Source of the DNA: an uncultured Bacteroidota bacterium
GTDB taxonomy: Bacteria > Bacteroidota > Bacteroidia > Bacteroidales > SZUA-534
DNA: 18,019 nt
Assembly (NCBI GenBank): GCA_937885735.1
Contig: CALABN010000187.1
Span: forward strand, 1 to 18,019
Direction: 5' to 3'
Shown: positions 6,780 through 14,831 of the stretch, piece after piece
Numbering within the stretch: the stretch's first letter is position 1
Layout: the number at the start of each line of letters is the position of its first letter
Program-made: the position numbers and the translations under genes
Notes under the pieces: model-generated
What the model was told of the DNA's origin: nothing
The model's database searches: none
What the model saw: the letters and a program-made list of their open reading frames with translations, nothing else

Positions 6780-8858
6780 ATGGAAACTGAAAATAAGCAA
6801 AACAAGAATATTGAAACCGAAAAGCCAAAGATGCAACAAAAGGCACAAGGCAAAGGTCCAAAATTCAATATGAGTTGGATATATGGCATCATAGCCATTG
6901 TCCTGTTGGGCTTGATGTTCTTCACACCTGGCGGTGGCGAGCCTATCGAGATTACCAGAATCCGCTTTGAACAGGAAATGCTAAAAAAGCACGATGTCAG
7001 CAAGATTGTGGTTGTAAACAGGGAACGCGCCGAAATATACATAAAGCCAGAACGCCTAAACGACGCCCAATATGCCGACTACAAAAAGAGAAACAAGACT
7101 TCATACTCATTCAACCCTCAATATTTCTACACAATAGGCTCAATTGACAAGTTTGAAGAGCAGATAGAGGAAGCAACACGCGACTTTGCGCCAAGCGAGC
7201 AAGTGCCAGTAAGTTACGAGACTCGCCAAAACCATATGAACACCATACTCAACTGGATTATCTTCCCGTTGATGCTGATAATGTTGTGGCTGTTCATCTT
7301 CCGCCGTATGGCCGGTGGCGGTCCTGGCGGTGGCAACCAGATTTTCAACATTGGCAAGTCGCGCGCCAAAATGTTCGACAAGGACGCATCGGAAATAAAG
7401 GTTGACTTTAAGGATGTTGCAGGCCTTGAAGAAGCAAAAGTCGAGATAAAGGAAATAGTTGATTTTCTGAAAAATCCTCAAAAATACACACAGTTGGGCG
7501 GAAAGATTCCAAAGGGCGCATTGCTTGTAGGCCCTCCAGGAACAGGCAAGACCTTGTTGGCAAAAGCCGTTGCAGGCGAAGCGCACGTGCCATTCTTCTC
7601 ACTTTCAGGCTCCGACTTTGTCGAGATGTTTGTCGGTGTGGGTGCGTCACGTGTCCGCGACCTTTTCAAGCAGGCAAAGGAGAAAGCGCCTTGCATCATC
7701 TTCATTGACGAAATCGATGCCATCGGCCGCGCACGCGGGAAGAATCCAAACTGGGGTTCGAACGATGAACGCGAGAACACACTTAACCAACTCCTTACCG
7801 AAATGGACGGATTCGGCACAAACAGCGGCGTCATCATCTTGGCCGCAACAAACCGTGCCGACATTCTTGACCGCGCACTTTTACGCGCAGGACGCTTCGA
7901 CCGCCAAATTCACGTCGAACTGCCTGACCTCAACGAACGCACCGACATTTTCAAAGTTCATCTTCGCCCGCTAACAAAACTGGAAAGCAGCGTGACTGCC
8001 GAATCATTGGCAAAACAGACTCCTGGATTCTCCGGCGCCGACATAGCCAATGTCTGCAATGAGGCCGCGCTAATTGCCGCCAGACATGACAAGAGCTTGG
8101 TCGAAAAGCAGGATTTCCTTGACGCCATCGACCGAATTGTAGGTGGACTCGAAAAGAAGAACAAGATTATTTCAGCCGAAGAGAAAAAAGCAATTGCCTA
8201 TCACGAAGCAGGGCACGCCACTGTTAGTTGGATGCTCGAAAACGCCAATCCTCTTATCAAGGTTACAATAGTGCCTCGAGGCCAGGCTTTGGGCGCCGCC
8301 TGGTATCTTCCTGAAGAACGCCAACTTACCACGCAAGACCAACTAATGGAAGAAATGGCCGCATTGCTTGGTGGACGCGCCGCAGAAGAACTCTACTTCG
8401 GCAAAGTGTCAACAGGCGCACTCAACGACCTTGAACGCACCACCAAACACGCTTACGCGATGGTTTGCTATTACGGAATGAGCCAAAAAGTAGGCAATCT
8501 GTCATACTACGACTCTTCGGGCCAATCGGAATACGCATTCGCAAAACCTTACAGCGAGGAAACTGCAAAAACCATTGACACTGAAACAAAACGCATCATT
8601 GACGAGGCATACGCAAAGTCAAAAGAGATACTCACCAAATATCAAGAGCAACACCACCAGTTGGCCAACCTGCTACTTGAGCGTGAAGTGCTATTTGCTG
8701 AAGACCTTGAACGAATCCTCGGTCCTCGTCCAAACGGCAAGACACCATATTACGAGCATCAAAAGCAAAATGCAAGCAACGACGAGCAAAAACCGTCAGA
8801 TGCAACTGCCGAAACAGATTCCGACACTGATTCAAAAGAAGAAAAAACTGCTGAATAA
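6780..8858 (+). CDS. ftsH: ATP-dependent zinc metalloprotease FtsH
   Basis: This 692-residue membrane AAA+ protease extracts and degrades unneeded or damaged membrane proteins and some cytosolic regulators. A charged N-terminal tail (about 30 residues) precedes two membrane segments (about 33-50 and 155-176) that bracket a periplasmic domain. The AAA module has Walker A G-P-P-G-T-G-K-T (251-258), Walker B I-I-F-I-D-E-I-D (306-313) and an arginine-finger region L-L-R-A-G-R-F-D-R (367-375). The peptidase has the zinc motif H-E-A-G-H (475-479), with a likely third ligand at Asp550. A glycine-rich linker (A-G-G-G-P-G-G-G) follows the second membrane segment, and the tail is acidic. The true start is the ATG at 6780, since upstream codons in this frame lie inside rsfS. 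Its TAA shares one base with the next start codon. Confidence 0.97.
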   Translation: METENKQNKNIETEKPKMQQKAQGKGPKFNMSWIYGIIAIVLLGLMFFTPGGGEPIEITRIRFEQEMLKKHDVSKIVVVNRERAEIYIKPERLNDAQYADYKKRNKTSYSFNPQYFYTIGSIDKFEEQIEEATRDFAPSEQVPVSYETRQNHMNTILNWIIFPLMLIMLWLFIFRRMAGGGPGGGNQIFNIGKSRAKMFDKDASEIKVDFKDVAGLEEAKVEIKEIVDFLKNPQKYTQLGGKIPKGALLVGPPGTGKTLLAKAVAGEAHVPFFSLSGSDFVEMFVGVGASRVRDLFKQAKEKAPCIIFIDEIDAIGRARGKNPNWGSNDERENTLNQLLTEMDGFGTNSGVIILAATNRADILDRALLRAGRFDRQIHVELPDLNERTDIFKVHLRPLTKLESSVTAESLAKQTPGFSGADIANVCNEAALIAARHDKSLVEKQDFLDAIDRIVGGLEKKNKIISAEEKKAIAYHEAGHATVSWMLENANPLIKVTIVPRGQALGAAWYLPEERQLTTQDQLMEEMAALLGGRAAEELYFGKVSTGALNDLERTTKHAYAMVCYYGMSQKVGNLSYYDSSGQSEYAFAKPYSEETAKTIDTETKRIIDEAYAKSKEILTKYQEQHHQLANLLLEREVLFAEDLERILGPRPNGKTPYYEHQKQNASNDEQKPSDATAETDSDTDSKEEKTAE

Positions 8859-9064
8859 TGGAAGACAATTGGCAATTGGTTTACAGCACAGGAACGCCCT
8901 ATGAGGCTGAAATGGTACGCGGACTATTGGAAAGCGCAGGCTTGGAACCGATTGTAATGAACAAGCAAGACTCGTCGTATATGTTTGGCGAGATTGAAGT
9001 TTATGTTCACCCAAACCAATACGAACAGGCAATCAACATTATAAATTCATCAAACAATGAGTAA
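8858..9064 (+). CDS. Small DUF2007-family protein
   Basis: This 68-residue soluble protein fits the DUF2007 family, annotated only as putative signal-transducing proteins. Visible features are the N-terminal W-Q-L-V-Y-S-T-G, an E-A-E-M-V-R-G-L-L-E helix near 16-25, E-P-I-V-M-N near 30-35, and the C-terminal V-Y-V-H-P-N-Q-Y-E-Q-A segment. It folds presumably as a small alpha/beta domain. Its ATG shares one base with the ftsH stop (TAATG), and its end overlaps cdsA by 8 bases, so it is very likely translated in coupling with both. No biochemical role is known to me. Its place between ftsH and cdsA suggests a link to membrane quality control or lipid supply, which is only inference. Confidence 0.85.
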   Translation: MEDNWQLVYSTGTPYEAEMVRGLLESAGLEPIVMNKQDSSYMFGEIEVYVHPNQYEQAINIINSSNNE

Positions 9065-9866
9065 CTTTTGGCAACGCCTTATCACAGGAATAGTTTTCCT
9101 GACGGTCTTAATTTCGGGCATACTGTTCAGTCAGTGGACATTTGCGCTACTTTTTGCCTTGATTGACGTGCTTGCCCTTAACGAGTTTTACCGCATAAGC
9201 GTCAAAAACGGGAACAAGCCACTTACAATCTACGGAATGGCTGTCGGACTAATCTCGTTTGCCTTAAGTTTCCTCGCATTTGCCGACATTATCGAAAAAT
9301 CGGCATTGGCACTAGTTGTTCCAATGCTGGCACTGGTTTTCATCATTGTGCTATTCGGAAAATTCGAGAATCCAATATCAACCATAGCCACAACATTTTA
9401 CGGACTTGTCTACATAGCATTGCCTTTTGCATTGATTAGCCCGATAGCCTTCCACACCAACGAGTACCAAAGCATTATGGTGCTTGGAATGTTCATCATA
9501 ATCTGGGTAAACGATACTGGCGCATATTGTTTTGGCGTTACAATTGGGCGTCACCATATGTTTGAACGCATATCGCCCAAAAAAACCTGGGAAGGCTTGA
9601 TTGGCGGAATGCTCACGGCAATTGGCGCATCGTTTGTCCTGGCTCACTTTTTCGATGCCCTGACACAAGCACAATGGGTTGGATTAGCACTGATAATCTG
9701 TATTTTCGGCACACTTGGCGACTTGGCGGAATCACAATTCAAGCGCACAGTCGGAATCAAGGACTCAAGCAACTTATTGCCAGGTCACGGCGGAATTCTC
9801 GACAGATTTGATAGTATTATATTGGCAATACCCGTAATTTTTGCATATTTGCAGTTCGTATCTTAA
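9057..9866 (+). CDS. cdsA: Phosphatidate cytidylyltransferase CdsA
   Basis: The 269-residue integral membrane enzyme converts phosphatidic acid and CTP to CDP-diacylglycerol, the precursor of phosphatidylserine and phosphatidylglycerol. Hydrophobic segments fill most of residues 10-220. The family signature is intact at 226-252: S-x-F-K-R, then K-D-x-S-x-x-L-L-P-x-H-G-G-I-L-D-R-F-D. Length matches the family. The start at 9057 overlaps the end of the DUF2007 gene by 8 bases, and psd begins 15 bases after the stop. No pssA, which would supply the intermediate between CdsA and Psd, is present in this window. Confidence 0.95.
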   Translation: MSNFWQRLITGIVFLTVLISGILFSQWTFALLFALIDVLALNEFYRISVKNGNKPLTIYGMAVGLISFALSFLAFADIIEKSALALVVPMLALVFIIVLFGKFENPISTIATTFYGLVYIALPFALISPIAFHTNEYQSIMVLGMFIIIWVNDTGAYCFGVTIGRHHMFERISPKKTWEGLIGGMLTAIGASFVLAHFFDALTQAQWVGLALIICIFGTLGDLAESQFKRTVGIKDSSNLLPGHGGILDRFDSIILAIPVIFAYLQFVS

Positions 9867-9881
9867 ACCATAAGAGAGTAT

Positions 9882-10544
9882 ATGAGAATTCATCGCGCAG
9901 GATATGCAGTAATACTGAAAGCGCTATTTATACTTCTGATAGTCAACTTGATAATTTATTTTATCATAAACAATCAGTTTGCAGTTTCGCTGTCAATAGT
10001 GATATCGTGTGTATTGCTTCTCTTTGTTTTACGCTTCTTCAGATACCCAAACAGGCAGATTCCTCAACTATCAGACGGGCAGATTCTATGCCCTGCCGAT
10101 GGCAAGATAGTGACAATTGAAGAGGTTGACGAGCCAAGCATTGTATCTGGCAAACGGCTTCAGGTTTCGATATTTATGTCGTGCTGGAACGTACATATGA
10201 ATTGGCTACCAGTTTCAGGCGAGATTAAGCAAATAATACATTTCGACGGACGTTTTACAAGAGCCGTGACACCCAAGTCGTCTGACTTGAACGAGCATAC
10301 GGCAGTTGTGGTAAAACCGCAGAACAGCGACACAGTATTGGTAAAGCAAGTGGCTGGCGCAGTCGCTCGCCGAATTTTGACATACTTGAAACAGGACGAA
10401 ACACACAATGCAGGCGAGGAACTTGGATTTATCCGTTTCGGCTCACGCGTTGACATTCTCCTGCCTCTTGACTATGAAGTTAAAGTGAAACTTGGCCAAA
10501 AGGTGGTTGGTTGCAAAACCATTATTGCCGAACACAAACAATAA
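9882..10544 (+). CDS. psd: Phosphatidylserine decarboxylase, short (PSD-related) type
   Basis: This 220-residue proenzyme makes phosphatidylethanolamine from phosphatidylserine at the membrane. One or two N-terminal membrane segments (about 10-50) are followed by P-A-D-G-K-I (71-76), N-V-H-M-N-W (103-108), and the self-cleavage motif F-G-S-R (186-189). Cleavage between Gly187 and Ser188 would yield the pyruvoyl group on the small chain. The G-S form and the length are typical of the short family found in Bacteroidetes rather than the longer E. coli L-G-S-T type. Asp73 and His105 are the expected self-processing residues. The gene closes the five-gene operon; the ferredoxin gene is 50 bases downstream and may have its own promoter. 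Confidence 0.93.
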   Translation: MRIHRAGYAVILKALFILLIVNLIIYFIINNQFAVSLSIVISCVLLLFVLRFFRYPNRQIPQLSDGQILCPADGKIVTIEEVDEPSIVSGKRLQVSIFMSCWNVHMNWLPVSGEIKQIIHFDGRFTRAVTPKSSDLNEHTAVVVKPQNSDTVLVKQVAGAVARRILTYLKQDETHNAGEELGFIRFGSRVDILLPLDYEVKVKLGQKVVGCKTIIAEHKQ

Positions 10545-10572
10545 TTGAATTTTATAATTGAGAATATATTTA
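10545..10572 (+). promoter_or_regulatory. Possible promoter of the ferredoxin gene
   Basis: TATATTTA at 10565-10572 differs from TAnnTTTG at one position, and a TTG lies 17 bases upstream at 10545-10547. A start near 10579 would leave a 15-base leader before the ATG. Read-through from psd is equally possible because no terminator separates them. Confidence 0.35.
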
Positions 10573-10594
10573 AAACCTTTTAAATCTTAAAATT

Positions 10595-10762
10595 ATGGCT
10601 TACAAAATTTCTGACGACTGCTTGGCTTGCGGTACTTGCATCAGCGAATGCCCAGTAGAGGCTATTTCAGAAGGCGATATCTATGTTATCGACCCTGACA
10701 AGTGCACCGAATGCGGTACTTGCGCAAGTGTTTGCCCAGTAGAGGCTCCAAAACTTGGATAA
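10595..10762 (+). CDS. 2[4Fe-4S] ferredoxin
   Basis: A 55-residue protein made almost only of two cluster-binding motifs: C-L-A-C-G-T-C-I-S-E-C-P (9-20) and C-T-E-C-G-T-C-A-S-V-C-P (37-48). The eight cysteines in C-x2-C-x2-C-x3-C-P spacing define a clostridial-type (low-potential) ferredoxin, a soluble electron carrier for anaerobic redox enzymes such as pyruvate:ferredoxin oxidoreductase. The two halves resemble each other (P-V-E-A follows each), as expected from the known internal duplication of the family. It starts at the ATG at 10595 in an A/T-rich leader. A strong hairpin terminator follows 28 bases after the stop. It points to anaerobic metabolism. Confidence 0.95.
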   Translation: MAYKISDDCLACGTCISECPVEAISEGDIYVIDPDKCTECGTCASVCPVEAPKLG

Positions 10763-10790
10763 TAACCAACATTGGATAAAACACAAAAGA

Positions 10791-10815
10791 GGGCGACCAA
10801 AATGGTCGCCCTTTT
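10791..10815. terminator. Bidirectional terminator between the ferredoxin and comEC genes
   Basis: A perfect 8-bp stem, GGGCGACC (10791-10798) with GGTCGCCC (10804-10811), has a 5-base loop and is followed by TTTT on the plus strand. On the minus strand the stem is followed by TCTTTTG. The ferredoxin gene ends to its left and the convergent comEC stop codon is at 10822, so it serves both transcripts. Confidence 0.9.
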
Positions 10816-10821
10816 ACTTTC

Positions 10822-12903
10822 TCACCAACGGCAGATATAAGCACCTTGCGTCCGCACATCGTGAATGTGGCAATCGGCATACCTGCGGACCCAATCTTTT
10901 GCCACCCACGGCTTCACCGACGCATCAATGACGACATTTCTGAAAGAAAGATTCTTTGGCATTTGACGAGCCCGCAGTTTAGGTTCGCCACTTACTATCA
11001 GATAGTCAAGCGTGATGGGTGTGGATATGTCGAAACGTACGGAACTATCCTGAATCATCAGTCCGCTGATGCTGTCAAACACGAAAAAGCCATTCTCCGA
11101 CAATATTTGTTCTCGGGCAAATTCTCCGTTAATATGCAATTTATCTGAACTTAATGAACTCCAGAATATATTGCCACCCTTTGTAAGTAAATTGGCCTGT
11201 TGTCCGCTGTCGCCAAAGCCATTCATCCAATAAGAACGGCAACCACTGACAAACTGCGACATCATCTGCTTTGGCGAATAGTAAACGCACAACGCCTGTG
11301 TCTGCAAGTTTCGCATCCTGTTTACAGTAAACGGCATAAAGAACAACAGCAAAGCCGTCAGTGAACCGACAAGCCAATTGCAGTTTCTCGAAATCAGCCA
11401 CGCGGAAACGGCAACAATGGCAATGGCGACTGCTATGGCCTGAAACACTGAAATGTTGGTGTTTTCAATGGTGGAATGCGGAAGATTGGCTATCGACATA
11501 ACCAAAAAGTTCATCAGTTTGGCAAAATATGAAGTCAACAAGCCGACAAATTCCGACAATGTGGCAAAAGGTGAAACCGCCAACAGCAACAACGTAAGCG
11601 ATATCATAACCACTGCGCCAGGCGACACCACCATATTCGACAGCCAAAAATAAACTGGCGTGCGCTCAAAGTAATAAAGGCAGAACGGAAACGTGGATAT
11701 CTGCGCCGAAATAGAGACCGCAGTGAGTTCCCAAATGTATTTCAGCACAACGTTCATTTTTTTCACTGGCAACAACCTGACAATGCGTGGTTGAAAAAAC
11801 ACAATGCCGATAACCGCCACATACGACAGTTGAAAGCCTGCCATAAAAAGCATATTTGGGTCGATGCAAAGCAACACCATAGCCGATACGGCCAATGAAT
11901 TATATGTCGATGTCTCACGGTCGACCAAACGGCCTATTTCAAATGCCGTGAACATTACCGTAGCCCGCAACACCGATGGCGAAAGGCCCGTGATAAATGC
12001 ATACGCCCAAAGCAACAATATAATCAGGACGCGTTTAATCCTGAAGCATTTTCTTCCGCCAAACAGCATCATTATCACATTCAGCACGGCACATACTATG
12101 CCCACGTGCATACCAGAGACCGCCAGCACGTGCATCGCGCCAGCATTCATATACGCCTGTTTGACTTCGCTGTCGATATTGTTCTTGTACCCTAACACAA
12201 GTGTGGAAGCAAGCCCCAACTCATTGCCACTCAATCCCGACTCTTCAAGCAGTCCAACAAGTTTCTGGCGGACATTCAATGCGTGATGCGACAAGCCACG
12301 GACTGTCTCCTCCTCTATTCGCCAGTCGCCTGAATTCAAGAACAGACTGCCTTGGACGCCATTGAGTTGCAGATACTGCGAATAATCAAATCCGAACGGG
12401 TTCTTGGGCGAATTCAGCGAATCGATTCTTGACGAGAACTCAATGGTCTGGCCAGCCTTCAGTCTGTCAGCAAGCGAATCCTTCATTATTGTGCCAGCAA
12501 CCTTGACGTCCAAACTCTGCCAGCTATCAAATACATTGACCGCCTCAATCTGCAAATCAACCTTGTACGCCTTCAATCCTTCAGACGGCGAACTTGTAAC
12601 ACAGGCCCGATAGTTGAACTTGTGCCTGCTGACGTCGCTTGACATTTCGGGTGGAATGCTGACGCCAAACATCAATTGACCCAAAGCGAAGAAAACTGAA
12701 AAATGAATCGGGCCGAACATCCACCTGTTCTTGTATGAAAAGCCCTTGCAGTAGGCGACAACAGCAATGGCGACAAACACGCAAAGCGCAACCAGGGATA
12801 CGACTACGGGCGTAAACCTGCAATTGCAGTATATTATTCCCAAAATGAAAGGAATAATAATCCTGACAAATGGATTCTTGTCAAGAAATAACGAAACCTT
12901 CAT
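10822..12903 (-). CDS. comEC: ComEC/Rec2-family DNA-uptake channel protein
   Basis: The 693-residue polytopic membrane protein fits ComEC, the channel that passes single-stranded DNA across the inner membrane in competence. Two or three N-terminal membrane segments (about 12-80) lead to a DUF4131/OB-like region (about 95-190). The competence domain follows, with H-V-L-A-V-S-G-M-H-V-G (258-268) and T-G-L-S-P-S-V-L-R-A (305-314), then more membrane helices to about 540. The last 150 residues are soluble. I see no H-x-H-x-D-H metallo-beta-lactamase motif there, so this is the short form common in Bacteroidetes. The start is the ATG at 12903. mnmD lies 84 bases upstream on the same strand, so the two may be cotranscribed. 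Whether the cell is naturally competent cannot be told. Confidence 0.9.
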   Translation of the reverse strand: MKVSLFLDKNPFVRIIIPFILGIIYCNCRFTPVVVSLVALCVFVAIAVVAYCKGFSYKNRWMFGPIHFSVFFALGQLMFGVSIPPEMSSDVSRHKFNYRACVTSSPSEGLKAYKVDLQIEAVNVFDSWQSLDVKVAGTIMKDSLADRLKAGQTIEFSSRIDSLNSPKNPFGFDYSQYLQLNGVQGSLFLNSGDWRIEEETVRGLSHHALNVRQKLVGLLEESGLSGNELGLASTLVLGYKNNIDSEVKQAYMNAGAMHVLAVSGMHVGIVCAVLNVIMMLFGGRKCFRIKRVLIILLLWAYAFITGLSPSVLRATVMFTAFEIGRLVDRETSTYNSLAVSAMVLLCIDPNMLFMAGFQLSYVAVIGIVFFQPRIVRLLPVKKMNVVLKYIWELTAVSISAQISTFPFCLYYFERTPVYFWLSNMVVSPGAVVMISLTLLLLAVSPFATLSEFVGLLTSYFAKLMNFLVMSIANLPHSTIENTNISVFQAIAVAIAIVAVSAWLISRNCNWLVGSLTALLLFFMPFTVNRMRNLQTQALCVYYSPKQMMSQFVSGCRSYWMNGFGDSGQQANLLTKGGNIFWSSLSSDKLHINGEFAREQILSENGFFVFDSISGLMIQDSSVRFDISTPITLDYLIVSGEPKLRARQMPKNLSFRNVVIDASVKPWVAKDWVRRYADCHIHDVRTQGAYICRW

Positions 12904-12904
12904 T

Positions 12905-12961
12905 AATACTTGCGTGATAGAGTATCAATGTTACGAATATTTATTGACAAACACAAGTATT
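12905..12961. repeat. Inverted repeat in the comEC leader
   Basis: AATACTTG at 12905-12912 pairs perfectly with CAAGTATT at 12954-12961, with a 41-base spacer. It fills most of the 84-bp gap between mnmD and comEC and abuts the comEC start codon. In AT-rich DNA an 8-bp match over this distance could be chance. Confidence 0.3.
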
Positions 12962-12987
12962 TGAGTAAAAAGATGATAGATGCAGGC

Positions 12988-13647
12988 TCACGCCTTGTTG
13001 GCGCGAAGCATCTCACGTTTTCCAGGTGGGCCAGGAAGCCGTTCAACAGTAAATCCAGCATTCTGCATATTGCGCCGCACCTGCCCCTTGGCCGAATAGG
13101 TGACCAATATGCCACTGCTGTTCATCGACTGATACAATTTTCGGAACAACTCCACCGACCACAATTCAGGTTGCTTGTCAGGTGCGAATGCATCTTGATA
13201 AACAAGGTCGAACCTATCACCTATGTCACAATGCACAAGGTCGCCGTGAATTTTTGTCAACTTGAAATTGTCGGCTATCTGCACCTTGCGGTTCCAATCA
13301 GCCTGATGCATCAACATAAATGCGTCTTTAAGATGCGGATACCTGTCGATATAGTTTAGTTGCGAATATTCATTCTCTGCAAGCGGATACTTTTCAATGG
13401 CGCAGTAATCGACATTTATTCCGTTACGCAAAGCGAAATCGAGTGTCAACAGAGCATTGAGCCCCGTGCCAAACCCGACCTCGAATATTCTGACATTGCC
13501 ACTATGGGACAAATGTTGCAATCCGTTGCCTATGAAAACGAAAAGCGACTCCTGTATTGCGCCGTGCACCGAATGATAATGCTCGTCGAGACTAGGAATG
13601 TAGAGTGTGCTTGAACCGTCTTCGGTCTGTTGTATCTTATGCTCCAT
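12988..13647 (-). CDS. mnmD: tRNA (5-methylaminomethyl-2-thiouridine)-methyltransferase MnmD
   Basis: The 219-residue SAM-dependent methyltransferase matches the DUF752/MnmD domain, equal to the N-terminal half of E. coli MnmC. It methylates nm5s2U at tRNA wobble position 34 to give mnm5s2U. Visible motifs are the SAM loop [10 protein letters not shown] (55-64), [14 protein letters not shown] (150-163), [10 protein letters not shown] (182-191) and the C-terminal [10 protein letters not shown] (205-214). No FAD-oxidase half is fused, so this is the single-domain form. I start it at the ATG at 13647, just after a perfect -7 box; the frame could reach a TTG at 13704, but the extra 19 residues would lie upstream of the promoter. 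Confidence 0.92.
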   Translation of the reverse strand: MEHKIQQTEDGSSTLYIPSLDEHYHSVHGAIQESLFVFIGNGLQHLSHSGNVRIFEVGFGTGLNALLTLDFALRNGINVDYCAIEKYPLAENEYSQLNYIDRYPHLKDAFMLMHQADWNRKVQIADNFKLTKIHGDLVHCDIGDRFDLVYQDAFAPDKQPELWSVELFRKLYQSMNSSGILVTYSAKGQVRRNMQNAGFTVERLPGPPGKREMLRANKA

Positions 13648-13661
13648 AAAATCAATGCACG

Positions 13662-13669
13662 CAAATATA
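13662..13669 (-). promoter_or_regulatory. Promoter -7 box of mnmD
   Basis: On the minus strand this reads TATATTTG, a perfect TAnnTTTG box, 14 bases before the mnmD ATG. Transcription would begin only about 7 bases before the start codon, similar to the short leader of rsfS. No clear -33 TTTG is visible. Confidence 0.55.
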
Positions 13670-13734
13670 GGGTTGAAAAGTGTGTTGTGATACAGGATTG
13701 TCAATGAATGTCAGAAAACAGGCATTGCAAAACA

Positions 13735-13768
13735 GAAAAAGGTGAACCCGATGAAGTCCACCTTTTTC
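13735..13768. terminator. Terminator-like hairpin without an obvious upstream gene
   Basis: A perfect 10-bp stem, GAAAAAGGTG (13735-13744) with CACCTTTTTC (13759-13768), has a 14-base loop whose ends can pair further across one mismatch. It lies between two divergent genes, so neither known transcript needs it as a terminator. The most likely user is a leftward transcript starting near 13808. Confidence 0.6.
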
Positions 13769-13815
13769 AATATCAATAACTAAAGGTGTGTTCTATAAAT
13801 TCATCGTTTGAAATA

Positions 13816-13823
13816 CAAATTTA
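13816..13823 (-). promoter_or_regulatory. Possible leftward promoter in the 13648-13990 intergenic region
   Basis: On the minus strand this reads TAAATTTG, identical to the boxes at 1777-1784 and 1828-1835. A transcript from it would reach the hairpin at 13735-13768 after roughly 40-75 bases and then run toward mnmD. No TTTG is seen at the expected upstream distance. The rest of this intergenic region, apart from the repeat at 13891, shows no further feature. Confidence 0.35.
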
Positions 13824-13890
13824 ACCAAATGGATTATATGAACTTTTCGGCGCTTTTTGTTTTTTATCGGCATCTTTATGGGTGTCAGTC

Positions 13891-13968
13891 GTCAACAGTG
13901 CCCGCACTGTATCCTTCTTCCGTCCATAAATCCACTCGATAAAAATTCAAAAATCTCTCGAAATCAAT
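13891..13968 (+). repeat. 78-bp dispersed direct repeat, copy 2
   Basis: This is 77/78 identical to bases 1-78, in the same orientation. It carries the same 16-bp palindrome at 13895-13910 and ends 22 bases before the inositol monophosphatase start codon. All three reading directions I checked through it are largely open: a plus-strand 36-codon frame (13878-13988) with C-P-H-C, a minus-strand frame ending in C-G-H-C, and a second minus-strand frame. None matches a family I know. The context differs from copy 1, which lies past the 3' end of a gene, so it does not behave like a simple shared promoter. Confidence 0.92.
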
Positions 13969-13990
13969 CCATTACCCACCTTAAATAATT

Positions 13991-14776
13991 ATGGAACAAA
14001 TAGCACAAAAGGCAATAGAAGTTGTAAGGCAAGTTGGCAAATTCATCAAGGAACAACGCGCCCAATTTGATGAGAGTAAAATTGAGAACAAGGGACTTCA
14101 CGATTACGTGTCGTATGTTGACAAAGGCTCGGAAAAGATGCTGGTAGAAGGTTTGGGCAAGATTCTGCCAGGAAGCGGATTCCTTGTAGAGGAAAACACG
14201 GCTGGCCATACAACCGAAGACTACATTTGGATTATCGACCCTCTCGACGGCACAACAAATTTCCTGCACAATGTCTATCCATTTGCAATAAGCGTGGCCT
14301 TGCAGTACAAGTGCCAGACTGTATTAGGCATTGTGTATGAACTTGGCAGAGATGAACTTTTTTACTCATACGGCGAAGGAAAGTCATTTTGCAACCAAAA
14401 GCAGATATTTGCATCAAAAGCACCCAACATAGAGCAAAGTCTGATTGTAACAGGTTTTCCCATAAGCAAATATGCACGTCTTGACGGTCACATAGAAACA
14501 GTCAGGGAAATTGTACTTCACTCGCAAGGCATTCGCCGTACTGGTTCAGCCGCTTCCGACTTGGCCTACGTTGCTTGCGGCCGTTTTGACGGATACTTTG
14601 AATATGGCCTCAACCCTTGGGATGTAGCCGCTGGCGCATTCATTGCCCAACAGGCAGGCGCCAATGTCAGCGACTATACAGGTGGGAACAACTACATATT
14701 TGGCGGTGAAATACTTGCAGCCACCCCTGGCGTTTTCACTTATATGCTGAATCTGCTAAAAGATAAAATGAAATAA
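13991..14776 (+). CDS. suhB: Inositol-1-monophosphatase family protein
   Basis: The 261-residue cytoplasmic phosphatase has the complete Li+-sensitive, Mg2+-dependent active site: Glu68 in L-V-E-E-N, Asp83 and Asp86 in the first signature W-I-I-D-P-L-D-G-T-T-N-F (80-91), and Asp211 in the second signature N-P-W-D-V-A-A-G-A (208-216). It hydrolyses inositol phosphates or related sugar phosphates; in several bacteria SuhB also acts in rRNA transcription, which cannot be read from sequence. The ATG at 13991 gives the family length. It is immediately preceded by the 78-bp repeat, and no clear promoter is visible. The next gene is 55 bases downstream on the same strand without an intervening terminator. 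Confidence 0.93.
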   Translation: MEQIAQKAIEVVRQVGKFIKEQRAQFDESKIENKGLHDYVSYVDKGSEKMLVEGLGKILPGSGFLVEENTAGHTTEDYIWIIDPLDGTTNFLHNVYPFAISVALQYKCQTVLGIVYELGRDELFYSYGEGKSFCNQKQIFASKAPNIEQSLIVTGFPISKYARLDGHIETVREIVLHSQGIRRTGSAASDLAYVACGRFDGYFEYGLNPWDVAAGAFIAQQAGANVSDYTGGNNYIFGGEILAATPGVFTYMLNLLKDKMK

Positions 14777-14805
14777 CAGCAAAATCCAAACTGACAAACC
14801 TTTGC

Positions 14806-14813
14806 TATATTTA
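14806..14813 (+). promoter_or_regulatory. Possible promoter of the GWxTD gene
   Basis: TATATTTA differs from the TAnnTTTG box at one position and lies 18 bases before the ATG at 14832, the same arrangement as upstream of the ferredoxin gene. Cotranscription with the monophosphatase gene is also possible. Confidence 0.35.
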
Positions 14814-14831
14814 CACGCTAAAAACATTCAA

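Noticed and set aside
9841..9850. CATATTTG-like sequence near the end of cdsA as an internal promoter for psd
   Set aside because: It lacks the first T of the -7 box, lies in coding sequence, and psd follows cdsA by only 15 bases.
12988..13704. Longer mnmD starting at the TTG at 13704
   Set aside because: The extra 19 codons cover and precede the promoter box at 13662-13669 and show no similarity to the family.
1..13968. The two 78-bp direct repeats as the ends of a 14-kb mobile or genomic island
   Set aside because: The DNA between them is conserved housekeeping content with no integrase, transposase or relaxase, and copy 1 may extend beyond the window.
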